From Gammaproteobacteria bacterium (GTDB taxonomy: Bacteria > Pseudomonadota > Gammaproteobacteria > Burkholderiales > Rhodocyclaceae): a stretch of DNA of 64,000 nucleotides. A program made the position numbers and the translations under genes. The stretch is taken from contig JAHJPX010000005.1 of the NCBI GenBank assembly GCA_018819515.1, positions 33,114-97,113 on the forward strand. Reading direction: 5' to 3'. How positions within the stretch are numbered: the stretch's first letter is position 1; each line of letters begins with the position of its first letter. Shown one piece after another: positions 51,366 through 60,200 of this stretch. The notes below the pieces were generated by a model, which was not told the origin of the DNA, ran no database searches, and worked only from the letters and a program-made list of their open reading frames with translations.

Positions 51366-52265
51366 TCAGATCAGAATGTAGCGATTTGCCGCTGGCGTCT
51401 TGCCAATGGCGTCCAGCACTTCCTGTAACGAAATTTCGGTCAGGCAGACCAGCCAATGGCGGCGGTCGGTGCTCGACAACAGTGGTAGCGTCAGGTTGCC
51501 GTCCAGCATGACGGCAGCTTGGCCGGCTTCCGTATTGATGCGCAACTGGGCTTCTGGGGCCTGCAGCCACTCGATCAGTGCATTCAGACCGTCTTCGGCA
51601 GACAGGTCGTTGCCGTTCGGATCCAGATGGGAAGCGAATATTTCCTGCTGCCGTTGCGACGGTCCGGCGCTCGGTAATGCTGCTACAACGGCCGAACGAC
51701 CGTCGCCGAGTTGGGGCTGGTTGCCCGCATGCAGGGCACGCCACTCCCGTATTCGTTCCCTGAGCCTGCTGGAAAAGGCATTGATCAGTCCGGTGAAGGC
51801 GGCTTCGCACAGGCATTCGCGGCTGTCGTGATCGCTGGCGGCGAGGCTGCGGAAGGTATGGTCGGTCAGCCCGGCCGACGAGCTGCCCGGCCGCAGGCGC
51901 GTACCCATGATCGCGAATACCCGGCTGTGCTCGTTTTCGACGAACCAGTTGATTGAATTGCGCACGGCGATACTGCGTCCCAGCCCGGCCGTGATGTCGT
52001 CGGCCGTCGGGAAAACAGCGGAGAGCGCCGCTTTCCTGGGGTGTGCCTCGGCCGATACGCCGATCGGACCGGGAATGGTGTTGATAGCCCGCTCGTAGTA
52101 GGCAATGGCGTGACGGATGGCGGGAAGCAAGCGATCCCTGCTTCCCGGCAAGGCGAGGATCTTCTCATCGACGGTCTTCGCAACGGTGGCGATCGCATGG
52201 CTTAGAACCAGTTGCGATTCGGGGGTCGATTGGGCGGCGGCGGCCGCTGTGCTGGTCTGTCCCAC
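51366..52265 (-). CDS. Conserved hypothetical protein
   Basis: 299 residues from GTG 52265, chosen because AGGAGA lies 7 bases upstream; the frame stays open further but without a ribosome site. I do not recognise a family. The sequence is soluble and mostly helical, with an Ala/Thr-rich start, SHAIATVAKTVDEKILALPGSRDRLL, a central segment GLTDHTFRSLAASDHDSRECLCEAAFTGLINAF and a C-terminal beta-rich part (INTEAGQAAVMLDGNLTLPLL, WLVCLTEISLQEVLDAIG). No membrane segment or catalytic motif is evident. Single gene between hldD and cysM. Confidence 0.75.
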   Translation of the reverse strand: MGQTSTAAAAAQSTPESQLVLSHAIATVAKTVDEKILALPGSRDRLLPAIRHAIAYYERAINTIPGPIGVSAEAHPRKAALSAVFPTADDITAGLGRSIAVRNSINWFVENEHSRVFAIMGTRLRPGSSSAGLTDHTFRSLAASDHDSRECLCEAAFTGLINAFSSRLRERIREWRALHAGNQPQLGDGRSAVVAALPSAGPSQRQQEIFASHLDPNGNDLSAEDGLNALIEWLQAPEAQLRINTEAGQAAVMLDGNLTLPLLSSTDRRHWLVCLTEISLQEVLDAIGKTPAANRYILI

Positions 52266-52394
52266 GAACGAATCTCCTAGATGACGACTCAATAGGCGTA
52301 CGTTTCGTACAGTATAGCGGAAGCCATGCTTTGTAACGCGGGATTGCCGGCCTGCGGTACCATTGACGTTCAATGTTTGCAGGATCGGAATGAC

Positions 52395-53297
52395 ATGAGC
52401 TTTCGCAGTCTGGAGGATTTCGTCGGCAACACGCCCCTGGTGCGACTGAAGCGCATTCCCGGCGATAACGTTGCGCGCCGCAACAACATTGTTTTGGCCA
52501 AGCTGGAAGGCAACAACCCGGCCGGGTCCGTGAAGGATCGTCCGGCGCTGTCGATGATCCTGCGTGCCGAAGCCAGAGGCACCATCAAGCCCGGAGACAC
52601 GCTGATCGAGGCGACTTCGGGCAACACCGGCATTGCCCTAGCCATGGCCGCGGCCGTTCGCGGCTACCGGATGGTGTTGGTCATGCCCGAAAACCAGAGC
52701 ATCGAGCGATGTCAGACCATGCGCGCGTTTGGCGCCGAACTGATCCTGACGCCCAAGGCGGCGAGCATGGAAGGCGCGCGCGACGCTGCGGAGAAACTGG
52801 TTGCGGAAGGGCGCGGCGTCATGCTCGACCAGTTCGCCAATGCGGACAATCCGCAGGCGCACTACGAGGGCACCGGCCCCGAAATATGGCTCGACACCAA
52901 CGGTGCGGTTACCCATTTCGTTTCCAGCATGGGCACCACCGGTACGATCATGGGTTGTTCGCGTTTCCTCAAGGAACGGAATCCGGCGATCCAGATCGTC
53001 GGCTGCCAGCCGTCGGAAGGCTCGCAGATACCGGGCATCCGCAAGTGGCCGACCGAGTACCTGCCGAAGATTTGCGATTTCTCGCGTGTCGACCGGCTCG
53101 AATACGTCAGTCAGGCCGATGCCGAGGAGATGACGCGGCGTCTGGCGCGCGAAGAAGGCATCTTCGCCGGTATCTCCTCCGGCGGCGCTTTGCAGGTTGC
53201 CTTGCGCATCGCCGCCGAGACGGAAAACGCCGTCATCGTGACTATCGTCTGTGACCGTGGCGACCGCTATCTTTCGACGGGCGTTTTTCCGGCTTAG
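52395..53297 (+). CDS. cysM: Cysteine synthase B
   Basis: O-acetylserine sulfhydrylase B, a PLP enzyme. 300 residues from ATG 52395, preceded by AGGA: LEDFVGNTPLVRLKRIPG, the PLP lysine in NPAGSVKDRPALSMI, the phosphate loop ATSGNTGIALAMAAAV and GISSGGALQVAL. The SMGTTGTIMGCSRFLKE segment is typical of CysM. Its 3' end overlaps the ydbH start by 47 bp in another frame. Confidence 0.95.
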   Translation: MSFRSLEDFVGNTPLVRLKRIPGDNVARRNNIVLAKLEGNNPAGSVKDRPALSMILRAEARGTIKPGDTLIEATSGNTGIALAMAAAVRGYRMVLVMPENQSIERCQTMRAFGAELILTPKAASMEGARDAAEKLVAEGRGVMLDQFANADNPQAHYEGTGPEIWLDTNGAVTHFVSSMGTTGTIMGCSRFLKERNPAIQIVGCQPSEGSQIPGIRKWPTEYLPKICDFSRVDRLEYVSQADAEEMTRRLAREEGIFAGISSGGALQVALRIAAETENAVIVTIVCDRGDRYLSTGVFPA

Positions 53298-55185
53298 CCT
53301 TTGCCTGTCGCTGCTGCTGACGGTGCCGGCGCGCGCCGGCATCTCGCTGGCGATCGACGACATCCGTCATCCGGCCTTCGCCGCCGACGGCATCAGCATC
53401 GTGATTGACACCGGTCGCCGGGGCGATGCAGACATTCGCCTCGACCGCCTGCAGGTCGCCGGACTCGAATACCGCAAACTGTCGCTGCATTGCCGGAACT
53501 TCGTGCTCGACCTGCGCCGCATCGAATGCCCGTACGGTGAAATCCGGCGCACCGACCAACGCGGCCAGGACCGGCCGCCTCTGCCGCTCTCCTTCTCCTA
53601 TCGCTACGCCGACGGCGACCTGGCATTGACCATCGTCGGTGCAGATGCTACGTCCTGGTCGCCAGTGATCAAACGCCTGCGTGCCTGGAAGCCGGAAGGC
53701 AAGATCGATCTGGTGCTGACCGCCGATCGCCGTCAGGCGCAACTCGGCATCGCCGCCCGCAAGCTCCGTTTCGGCAACAAAACTGGCGACATCGCGGGCG
53801 AGGGCATCGACATTTCGCTGGCGGCCGAGGCCAAAGTCGTGCAAGGCCAATGGCACTGGACGGCGCGCCTCGTGTGGCCCGATGGCGAACTCTACGTGGC
53901 GCCCTGGTATCGCCGCGCCGGCCTTGCGCTGGAAGCGTCGGGTGTACTGACGCCAGCGGCGCTTGACGTCACGATGGCGCATTTTTCGGCGGAGGGTGTC
54001 GGTGGTCTTGATGCCAGCTTCCGCTGGAATCGAGGGAAGGGCGCGCTCGATTCCTTCGGCTTTGTCACCGAGCCGCTTGAACTGTCGACCGCCTTCAGCG
54101 AATGGCTGCAACCCTGGCTAGACCAATCCGCGGTGCCCAAGGTGTACGCCAGCGGCAAGGCCCGCTTCGCCGGGTCGTGGTCCGGCGGGGCATGGCAGTC
54201 CTTCTACGCCGGGCTGGAAAACGCCCGGCTGGTCGACGGTACCGACTACATCGAGTTCGCCGGCATGAATGCGCAGATTCCCTGGCAGCGTGGCGAGGCC
54301 AGCGAAGCCGAATTTTCGGTGAAGTCCGCCCGACTCGGCGAACTGCCGCTAGGGAGCTTCAGCATCCCGTTGCACCTGCGCGACAACGAGGCACGCCTCG
54401 ATCAACTGTCGATCCCCTTGCTCGACGGCCGGCTCTACGTCGACGAACTGCTTGCCACGCGGCTCGACACAGGCTGGCAGGGACGCTTCTCCGGCGGCAT
54501 CGAGAACGTTTCGATGCCCAAACTGACCCACGCGTTGAAACTGCCCGTCATGGCCGGCACCTTTACCGCGCACATCCCCGCTGCCGTGTATCAGGACCGT
54601 GTGCTCAGCCTGGGTGGCGCGCTGGCCATCCAGGTGTTCGACGGCGGTATCCTCGTCGACCATCTGAAAATGATCGACCCGCTGTCGGAAGGCCAGCGCT
54701 TCACCGCCGACGTACTCGCCCGCAACCTCGATCTCGGCGCGCTGACGCAGGCTTTCTCGTTCGGCAGCATTCTCGGCCGGCTCGACATCGACATCGCCGG
54801 GCTCGAACTCGCCGGCTGGCGCCCTGTGCGTTTCGATGCCAGGACGACGAGTAGCCCCGGCGACTACCGCCGCGCCATCAGCCGCGGCGCACTGCGCGAC
54901 ATCTCGGCGCTCGGCGGCGCCGCCGGCGCGGCGGCCGTCAGCCTCAGCCCCGCCAACTTGTTCAATACCTTCGAGTATGAAAAGATCGGCTTCGGCTGTT
55001 CGTTGCGTGGCGGCGTCTGCCACTTCGATGGGATCGAGTCCGCCGGCGACGGCTACGTCGTCGTCAAGGGCCGCGGCCTGCCGACCGTCCAGGTCATCGG
55101 CTACAATCGACGCATCGACTGGGACCTTCTGGTATCGCGCGTTCGCGCCGTCATCGCGGGCAAAACAAAGGCGGTAATTGAATGA
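53251..55185 (+). CDS. ydbH: YdbH-family intermembrane lipid transport protein (AsmA-like)
   Basis: 644 residues, GTG start inside the cysM 3' end. N-terminal signal anchor (FFRLSLCLSLLLTVPARAG), then a long beta-rich repeat structure with no cytoplasmic domain and the C-terminal GFGCSLRGGVCHFDGIESAGDGYVVVKGRGLP. This is the layout of the YdbH/AsmA-like proteins (with TamB and YhdP) that bridge the periplasm and carry phospholipids to the outer membrane. The following ynbE and ydbL genes confirm the assignment. It is shorter than E. coli YdbH. Confidence 0.85.
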   Translation: MTVATAIFRRAFFRLSLCLSLLLTVPARAGISLAIDDIRHPAFAADGISIVIDTGRRGDADIRLDRLQVAGLEYRKLSLHCRNFVLDLRRIECPYGEIRRTDQRGQDRPPLPLSFSYRYADGDLALTIVGADATSWSPVIKRLRAWKPEGKIDLVLTADRRQAQLGIAARKLRFGNKTGDIAGEGIDISLAAEAKVVQGQWHWTARLVWPDGELYVAPWYRRAGLALEASGVLTPAALDVTMAHFSAEGVGGLDASFRWNRGKGALDSFGFVTEPLELSTAFSEWLQPWLDQSAVPKVYASGKARFAGSWSGGAWQSFYAGLENARLVDGTDYIEFAGMNAQIPWQRGEASEAEFSVKSARLGELPLGSFSIPLHLRDNEARLDQLSIPLLDGRLYVDELLATRLDTGWQGRFSGGIENVSMPKLTHALKLPVMAGTFTAHIPAAVYQDRVLSLGGALAIQVFDGGILVDHLKMIDPLSEGQRFTADVLARNLDLGALTQAFSFGSILGRLDIDIAGLELAGWRPVRFDARTTSSPGDYRRAISRGALRDISALGGAAGAAAVSLSPANLFNTFEYEKIGFGCSLRGGVCHFDGIESAGDGYVVVKGRGLPTVQVIGYNRRIDWDLLVSRVRAVIAGKTKAVIE

Positions 55186-55367
55186 ACAGACTACTTCAGT
55201 ACGCCACATTGTCATTCGCTGTCGGGCTCGTCGCCGGCTGCGTGACCATCAACATCTACTTTCCCGCCTCGGCGGCGGAAAAGGCGGCCGACAGCATCAT
55301 CGACGAAGTGTGGCAACTTGCACCACCGGCCACGCCGCCGCAAGCCCCCAAGGAGAAGACCCCATGA
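55182..55367 (+). CDS. ynbE: YnbE-family outer-membrane lipoprotein
   Basis: A 61-residue lipoprotein: signal peptide ending LVAGCV (lipobox Cys about residue 20), then VTINIYFPASAAEKAADSIIDEVWQL, the YnbE signature. In E. coli YnbE is the outer-membrane partner of YdbH. It overlaps ydbH and ydbL by 4 bp each, so the three genes are translationally coupled. Confidence 0.9.
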   Translation: MNRLLQYATLSFAVGLVAGCVTINIYFPASAAEKAADSIIDEVWQLAPPATPPQAPKEKTP

Positions 55368-55777
55368 TCCGCCTCCTCGCGTTCCTGTTCGGCTGCGTGC
55401 TCGGTACCGCCGCCTTCGCGCAGGGCAACCTCGAAATCAATACGCCGGCCATCGACAACTACAAGTCCAGTATGGGCCAGCGCCATGCGCAACTCACGCC
55501 GTGGTATCAATCCGGCGCCGTCGGGCTGGCCAAGGACGGCACCGTCTTCCTGCGTGATCCCGGCGCCGTGCCGCTGGCGCAGCGGCAGGCCGTGAGCCGG
55601 CTGGTGGCGGCCGAAAACGCTGATCGCGCGGGCCTTTACCGCGAGATCGCCCGCGCCAACGGCAACCCGGGCTGGGAGCCCGATATCCGCGCCACCTTCG
55701 CGCAACGCTGGGCTAACCGCGCCCCCGCCGGCTGGTGGGTGCAAAGCGCGACCGGCATCTGGCAGCAGAAGAAGTGA
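55364..55777 (+). CDS. ydbL: YdbL-family periplasmic protein
   Basis: 137 residues: signal peptide (MIRLLAFLFGCVLGTAAFAQ), then NLEINTPAIDNYKSSMGQRHAQLTPWYQSGAVGLAKDG, ENADRAGLYREIARANGNPGWEPDIRATFAQRW and a terminal WWVQSATGIWQQK, all matching DUF1318/YdbL proteins. YdbL is thought to act as a periplasmic chaperone for the YdbH-YnbE bridge. Its stop overlaps the following exonuclease start. Confidence 0.9.
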   Translation: MIRLLAFLFGCVLGTAAFAQGNLEINTPAIDNYKSSMGQRHAQLTPWYQSGAVGLAKDGTVFLRDPGAVPLAQRQAVSRLVAAENADRAGLYREIARANGNPGWEPDIRATFAQRWANRAPAGWWVQSATGIWQQKK

Positions 55778-56559
55778 CGCCCGTTCTCGCCTTCGACATC
55801 GAGACCATCCCCGACATCGACGGTCTCCGCAAACTGCACGACCTTCCCGCATCGCTTTCCGACGCCGAAGTCGGCGAGTACGCCTTCCAGGCGCAGCGGG
55901 TGAAGAACGGCAGCGACTTCCTGCCGCATCATCTGCAACGCGTCGCCGTCATCTCCTGTGCGCTCCGTGGCGACGAAGGCTTCAAGGTCTGGTCGCTCGC
56001 CGAACCCAAGCTGAACGAAGGCGAAATCATCCAGCGCTTCTTCGCCGGCGTCGAAAAGTACACACCGCAGATCGTCTCCTGGAACGGCGGCGGCTTCGAT
56101 CTGCCCGTACTGCACTACCGCGGCCTCATCCACGGCGTCGAGGCGCCGCGCTACTGGGACATGGGCGAGGGCGACTACCGCGACAGCCGTGACTTCAAGC
56201 GGAACAACTACATCAGCCGCTACCATACGCGCCACCTCGACCTCATGGACCTGCTGGCCATGTACCAGCCGCGCGCCAGCGCGCCGCTCGACCAACTCGC
56301 CAAACTGATGGGTTACCCCGGCAAACTCGGCATGGACGGCTCCGCCGTCTGGGGCGCATATCTCGACGGCAAGATCGACGCCATCCGCGACTACTGTGAA
56401 ACCGACGTCGTCAATACCTACCTCGTTTTTCTCCGCTTCCAGCAGATGCGCGGCGCCATGACCGGCGAAGAACGCAAGGCGGAGGAAGCGCTGATCCGCG
56501 AGCAACTCGCCGCCATCGACGCACCGCACTGGCGCGAATTCCTCGCCGTTTGGCAATAG
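55774..56559 (+). CDS. Predicted 3'-5' exonuclease, PolB-related RNase H-like fold
   Basis: 261 residues from GTG 55774. DEDDy-type exonuclease motifs: LAFDIETIPD (ExoI), VSWNGGGFDLPVLHYRG (ExoII) and DYCETDVVNTYLVF (ExoIII). The family is the PolB-related predicted exonuclease often annotated in polysaccharide clusters. It overlaps ydbL by 4 bp. Substrate (DNA or RNA end) is not known. Confidence 0.87.
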   Translation: MTPVLAFDIETIPDIDGLRKLHDLPASLSDAEVGEYAFQAQRVKNGSDFLPHHLQRVAVISCALRGDEGFKVWSLAEPKLNEGEIIQRFFAGVEKYTPQIVSWNGGGFDLPVLHYRGLIHGVEAPRYWDMGEGDYRDSRDFKRNNYISRYHTRHLDLMDLLAMYQPRASAPLDQLAKLMGYPGKLGMDGSAVWGAYLDGKIDAIRDYCETDVVNTYLVFLRFQQMRGAMTGEERKAEEALIREQLAAIDAPHWREFLAVWQ

Positions 56560-56576
56560 CCTGGTATCCGATTCCG

Positions 56577-56582
56577 TATAAT
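56577..56582 (+). promoter_or_regulatory. -10 box (TATAAT) upstream of the second glycosyltransferase cluster
   Basis: A perfect TATAAT in the 95-bp gap before the GT2 gene. No well-spaced -35 was found (TTGGCA lies 21 bp upstream), so the promoter may need an activator. Confidence 0.35.
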
Positions 56583-56669
56583 TATTTCGTATTCCTATCC
56601 GCGGACAACAACAATGTCGCGTACGGGTAGGCGCGAGACAGCGCGGCCGCGCCAGTGATCGATGGAAAG

Positions 56670-57638
56670 ATGAGTAGAGCGAATATGGCTTCAAGCGTAT
56701 GTGTGGTGGTGGTCAATTACAACACGGCGCAGTTGTTGCCAAGAATGTTCGCTTCGCTCGATCTGGCGGCTTCTCATCCAGGTGCGAGTTGCATTGTGAT
56801 CGACAATGCCTCGAACGACGCCTCGGTCGAGGTGATGAGATCGAGCTTCCCCCAGCACCGATTGCTCGTCAATGAGGCGAACGTTGGGTTCGGGCGTGCC
56901 AACAATCAAGCGCTGCCGTATGTAGATCAAGAATATGTACTGTTGTTGAACACCGACGCCTTTGTCAGCCCTGATACCCTGTCCAGGACCATCGAGTACA
57001 TGGATGCCAACCCGGCGGTGGGTATCCTCGGCGTTCGTCTTACCGGGGAGGATGGAGAATTGCAACCATCCTGCCGCTTCTTTCCGACCCCGCTGAATGT
57101 CTTCCTGTTGCGTACGGGACTCAATCGACTATTACCCTGGGTTCGACTGGTCGACGACATGGATTGGAACCACGCCAGCGTGCGTGAATGCGACTGGGTA
57201 CCGGGATGCTATTTTCTGATTCGGCGAACGCTGGTGGACGACATCGGCCTGTTCGACCAGCGGTATTTCCTCTACTACGAAGAAGTCGATCTTTGCAGGC
57301 GCGCGAAGCAGGCCGGGTGGAAGGTGGTCTATTACCCGCACACGAGCGTAATACATATCGGCGGTGAAAGCGCCAAGTCCGATGGCAAACTGACGACTAG
57401 CGGACGTCAACTATCGGCATTGCAGATTGAAAGCGAACTGCTTTATTTCAGGAGGCATCATGGCCGTTTGGGCCTGGCGCTGCACATGGTGCTGGTGACC
57501 CTGGGCGACATGATTCTCGCGGCAAAGGCACTGCTGAAGCGGCGCGGAACAGCCGCCGTTGCCGAATGCTGGAAACACTTTCGAATCACTTGGCGCCTGC
57601 TTGCAAAAACGCGCCTTGCAACACGGCCCACGCGGTGA
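56670..57638 (+). CDS. Family 2 glycosyltransferase, rhamnosyltransferase-like (WbbL type)
   Basis: About 322 residues; starts at 56655 (GTG), 56670 or 56685 are all possible. VCVVVVNYNTAQLLPRMFASL, IVIDNASNDASVEVM, NVGFGRANNQAL, LLLNTDAFV, WVPGCYFLIRRTLVDDIGLFDQRYFLYYEEVDLCRRAKQAGWKV: the classic GT2 rhamnosyltransferase layout. First gene of a three-gene cluster, likely adding an LPS-core or polysaccharide side sugar. Confidence 0.88.
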   Translation: MSRANMASSVCVVVVNYNTAQLLPRMFASLDLAASHPGASCIVIDNASNDASVEVMRSSFPQHRLLVNEANVGFGRANNQALPYVDQEYVLLLNTDAFVSPDTLSRTIEYMDANPAVGILGVRLTGEDGELQPSCRFFPTPLNVFLLRTGLNRLLPWVRLVDDMDWNHASVRECDWVPGCYFLIRRTLVDDIGLFDQRYFLYYEEVDLCRRAKQAGWKVVYYPHTSVIHIGGESAKSDGKLTTSGRQLSALQIESELLYFRRHHGRLGLALHMVLVTLGDMILAAKALLKRRGTAAVAECWKHFRITWRLLAKTRLATRPTR

Positions 57639-57643
57639 CTGTC

Positions 57644-58153
57644 ATGTTTGAAAACGTGCGAAGCGATTTGCGGGCGTACCGGGGCGATTGGGGGGCCCAG
57701 GGGTTTTGGGCGATGCTGGTCTACCGCTACGGTCGATGGCGCTATACCGTGCGTCCGGCATTGCTGCGAAAGTTCTTCTCGATGATCTACAGGATTCTCT
57801 TCAAGCTGGTGCAGATCGTGACCGGAATCGAGTTGCCCTGCGAGGTCGAGATCGGCCGGAATTTCGTCATCGACCACTTCGGTGGCATCGTCGTGAGCGG
57901 CTATACCCGCATTGGCGACAATTGCCGCATCCGCAATGGCGTCGTGATCGGTTTGAAGAACACGGACGACCCGTGTGCGCCGATCATCGGCAACGACGTC
58001 GACATCGGCGCGGGCGCGAAACTGCTGGGCGCCATCCGCGTTGGAAACAACGTCGTGATCGGCGCCAATGCCGTGGTCCTCGGGGATGTTCCGGACAACT
58101 CGATCGCCGTCGGTGTCCCCGCCGTCGTGAAACCACGCAAAACGGCGCCATGA
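57644..58153 (+). CDS. Serine O-acetyltransferase-like hexapeptide acetyltransferase
   Basis: About 169 residues. N-terminal helices (VRSDLRAYRGD, FWAMLVYRYGRWRY) then a left-handed beta-helix: IGRNFVIDHFGGIVVSGYTRIGDNCRIRNGVVIG, IGNDVDIGAGAKLLGAIRVGNNVVIGANAVVLGDVPDNSIAVGVPA. It resembles CysE-type enzymes often found with glycosyltransferases, where it probably O-acetylates a sugar. It sits between two GT2 genes with a 4-bp overlap downstream. Confidence 0.85.
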   Translation: MFENVRSDLRAYRGDWGAQGFWAMLVYRYGRWRYTVRPALLRKFFSMIYRILFKLVQIVTGIELPCEVEIGRNFVIDHFGGIVVSGYTRIGDNCRIRNGVVIGLKNTDDPCAPIIGNDVDIGAGAKLLGAIRVGNNVVIGANAVVLGDVPDNSIAVGVPAVVKPRKTAP

Positions 58154-59130
58154 AAAGCGAAGCGATCGGCGTAGTCGTCATCGGCCGCAACGAGGGAGTG
58201 CGGCTTGAGCGCTGCCTGAAATCGGTGCTTGGACGTGTAGCCGGCGTTGTTTACGTCGACTCCGGGTCGACGGACAACTCGGTATCGATGGCGCGGGGCA
58301 TGAACATCGAGGTCGTCGAGCTGGACATGTCGGTCCCCTTCACCGCGGCGCGGGCGCGCAACGAGGGATTCGAGCGCCTGCTTACGAAGCTGCCGGAAAT
58401 TCGTTACGTTCAATTCGTCGATGGCGATTGCGAGGTCGTGCCCGGCTGGATCGAGAAGGCCGAAGCCTTCCTCAACTCCCGTCCGGATGTCGCGGCGGTG
58501 TGCGGAAGACGGCGTGAACGCTTCCCGGAGAACTCGGCCTACAACCTGCTGTGCGACATCGAATGGGACACGCCGACAGGCGAGGCAAAATCGTGTGGCG
58601 GCGACGCACTGATGAGGGCCGACGCGCTATCCGCCGCCGGTGGTTACAGGCCCGACCTGATCGCCGGCGAAGAACCCGAGCTCTGTGTGCGCCTGCGGGC
58701 TGCCGGTTGGAAGGTTTGGCGGCTTGGCGAGGAAATGACCCTCCATGACGCCGCCATGACGCGCTTTGGACAGTGGTGGAAGCGTACCCAGCGAAGCGGA
58801 CACGCCTACGCGGAAGGCGCCTATCTGCACGGTGCGCCGCCCGAACGCCACGGGGTGGCCGACTCGCGTCGCATCTGGCTCTGGGGCTTGTTCATTCCGC
58901 TGGCGATCCTCCTGGCCGTGATTGTCGCGGGTTGGCCGGGCTTGCTGTTGGCGGCGATCTATCCGCTGCAAGTCGTGCGCCTTGCCATCAAGGGAGACCG
59001 TTCCACCCGCGAAAACTGGCTGTACGCCTTCTTTCTCGTGCTCGGCAAGTTTCCCGAACTCCAGGGGCAACTGAAGTTCCACCTCAACAGGCTGAGCGCC
59101 GGCAAGACGACGCTGATCGAATACAAATAG
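58150..59130 (+). CDS. Family 2 glycosyltransferase with C-terminal membrane helices
   Basis: 326 residues. GT-A domain: IGVVVIGRNEGVRLERCLKSVL, VVYVDSGSTDNSVSMA, VPFTAARARNEG, VQFVDGDCEV and the acceptor region DLIAGEEPELCVRLRAAGWKVWRL. At least two C-terminal hydrophobic helices (WLWGLFIPLAILLAVIVAGW, LLLAAIYPLQVVRL) anchor it to the membrane. Last gene of the cluster; the ATG overlaps the preceding stop. Confidence 0.87.
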   Translation: MKSEAIGVVVIGRNEGVRLERCLKSVLGRVAGVVYVDSGSTDNSVSMARGMNIEVVELDMSVPFTAARARNEGFERLLTKLPEIRYVQFVDGDCEVVPGWIEKAEAFLNSRPDVAAVCGRRRERFPENSAYNLLCDIEWDTPTGEAKSCGGDALMRADALSAAGGYRPDLIAGEEPELCVRLRAAGWKVWRLGEEMTLHDAAMTRFGQWWKRTQRSGHAYAEGAYLHGAPPERHGVADSRRIWLWGLFIPLAILLAVIVAGWPGLLLAAIYPLQVVRLAIKGDRSTRENWLYAFFLVLGKFPELQGQLKFHLNRLSAGKTTLIEYK

Positions 59131-59192
59131 CGATTGGCGTTCATATTCCGTTTCACTGCCCCGCGCGGAAGTGCGATGGCAGTGCCGTGCTC

Positions 59193-59246
59193 AAAGTCAG
59201 CCGTGGCGGGACGCCGAGGAAAAGTCAGCCGTGGCGGGACGCCACC
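59193..59246 (+). repeat. Dispersed hairpin repeat, tandem copies 6 and 7
   Basis: Two direct copies of AAAGTCAGCC + GTGGCG-GGA-CGCC at 59193-59215 and 59220-59246, in the gap between the GT2 and DMT genes. The second also has the CAC arm completing the 6-bp hairpin. Only a few bases (GAGG) separate them. Confidence 0.88.
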
Positions 59247-59297
59247 TCAAGCCTCGCGGCGCGCTAGACTGCGCTCCTTTCCTTTGGGGTGACGACG

Positions 59298-60200
59298 ATG
59301 TCGGGCCGTGCGGCGGGGGTGTTCTGGATCGTGTTGTCGGCGGCCGGGTTCGGCGTGATGGCGATCTTCGCCAAGCTCGCGTATCGCGACGGGGTGCCGT
59401 TGTCGACGATGCTGTTCCTGCGCTTTGCGATCGCCGGCGTGCTGCTGGCGCTGTTGGGGCAATGGCGCGGGATGCGCTGGCCGCACGGGCGCGATCTGCT
59501 GTTGCTGGCGGCGATGGGGGCGGTGGGCTACGTCGGTCAGGCGTATTGCTATTTCACGGCGCTGCAATTCGCCAGCGCGGGTCTGGTTGCGCTGCTGCTG
59601 TACCTTTATCCGGCGATCGTGACGGTGCTGTCGGCGGTGTTGTTCCGCCGGCGGATCGGGCGCGGGCGCGTGGTGGCGGTGGCGGTCGCGCTGCTCGGGA
59701 TGGCGCTGGCGGTGGGTGGCGATCTGCACAGTCAGCCAACGGGTGTCGTGCTCGGCGTCGGGGCGGCGCTTATCTATTCCGGCTACATCCTGGTCGGCGA
59801 GCGGGTGATGCCGCGCGTGGGGTCGATGCCGGCGGCGACGGTGGTGATGCTCGCGGCGGCGACGGTGTATGGCATCGCGGCGATGCGCTCGGGCGTGGTG
59901 CTGCCGCAGTCGGCGACGGGCTGGTTCGCGGTGCTGGCGATCGCGGTGCTGTCTACGCTGGTGGCGATCGTCGGCTTCTTCAAGGGATTGGAGAAGCTGG
60001 GTGCGGCGGATGCATCGACGCTGTCGACGCTGGAGCCGGTGGTGACGATCGTGGTGGCGGCGGCGGTGCTCGGCGAGTCGGTGACGACGCAGCAACTGCT
60101 GGGCGGTGCGATGATTCTCGCCGTGGTGGTCTACCTGTCTCGGCGGGCGCCTATGGCGTCGCCAGACTTGCCCCATGGGCGCGCGCCGCCAGCCAGTTGA
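59298..60200 (+). CDS. EamA/DMT-family transporter
   Basis: About 300 residues with ten predicted transmembrane helices in two EamA repeats. The start of each repeat is recognisable: GVFWIVLSAAGFGVMAIFAKLAYRDG...LFLRFAIAGVLLAL, and GVVLGVGAALIYSGYILVGERVMPRVG...TLEPVVTIVVAAAVLGESVT. ATG 59298 is preceded by GGGGTGA. Substrate unknown. Its 3' end overlaps the convergent murI gene by 50 bp. Confidence 0.9.
   Translation: MSGRAAGVFWIVLSAAGFGVMAIFAKLAYRDGVPLSTMLFLRFAIAGVLLALLGQWRGMRWPHGRDLLLLAAMGAVGYVGQAYCYFTALQFASAGLVALLLYLYPAIVTVLSAVLFRRRIGRGRVVAVAVALLGMALAVGGDLHSQPTGVVLGVGAALIYSGYILVGERVMPRVGSMPAATVVMLAAATVYGIAAMRSGVVLPQSATGWFAVLAIAVLSTLVAIVGFFKGLEKLGAADASTLSTLEPVVTIVVAAAVLGESVTTQQLLGGAMILAVVVYLSRRAPMASPDLPHGRAPPAS

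Noticed and set aside
59171..59290. Coding sequence extending across the tandem hairpin repeats into the transporter gene
   Set aside because: The frame contains only repeat-derived peptide and lacks a ribosome site; the transporter start at 59298 is better supported.
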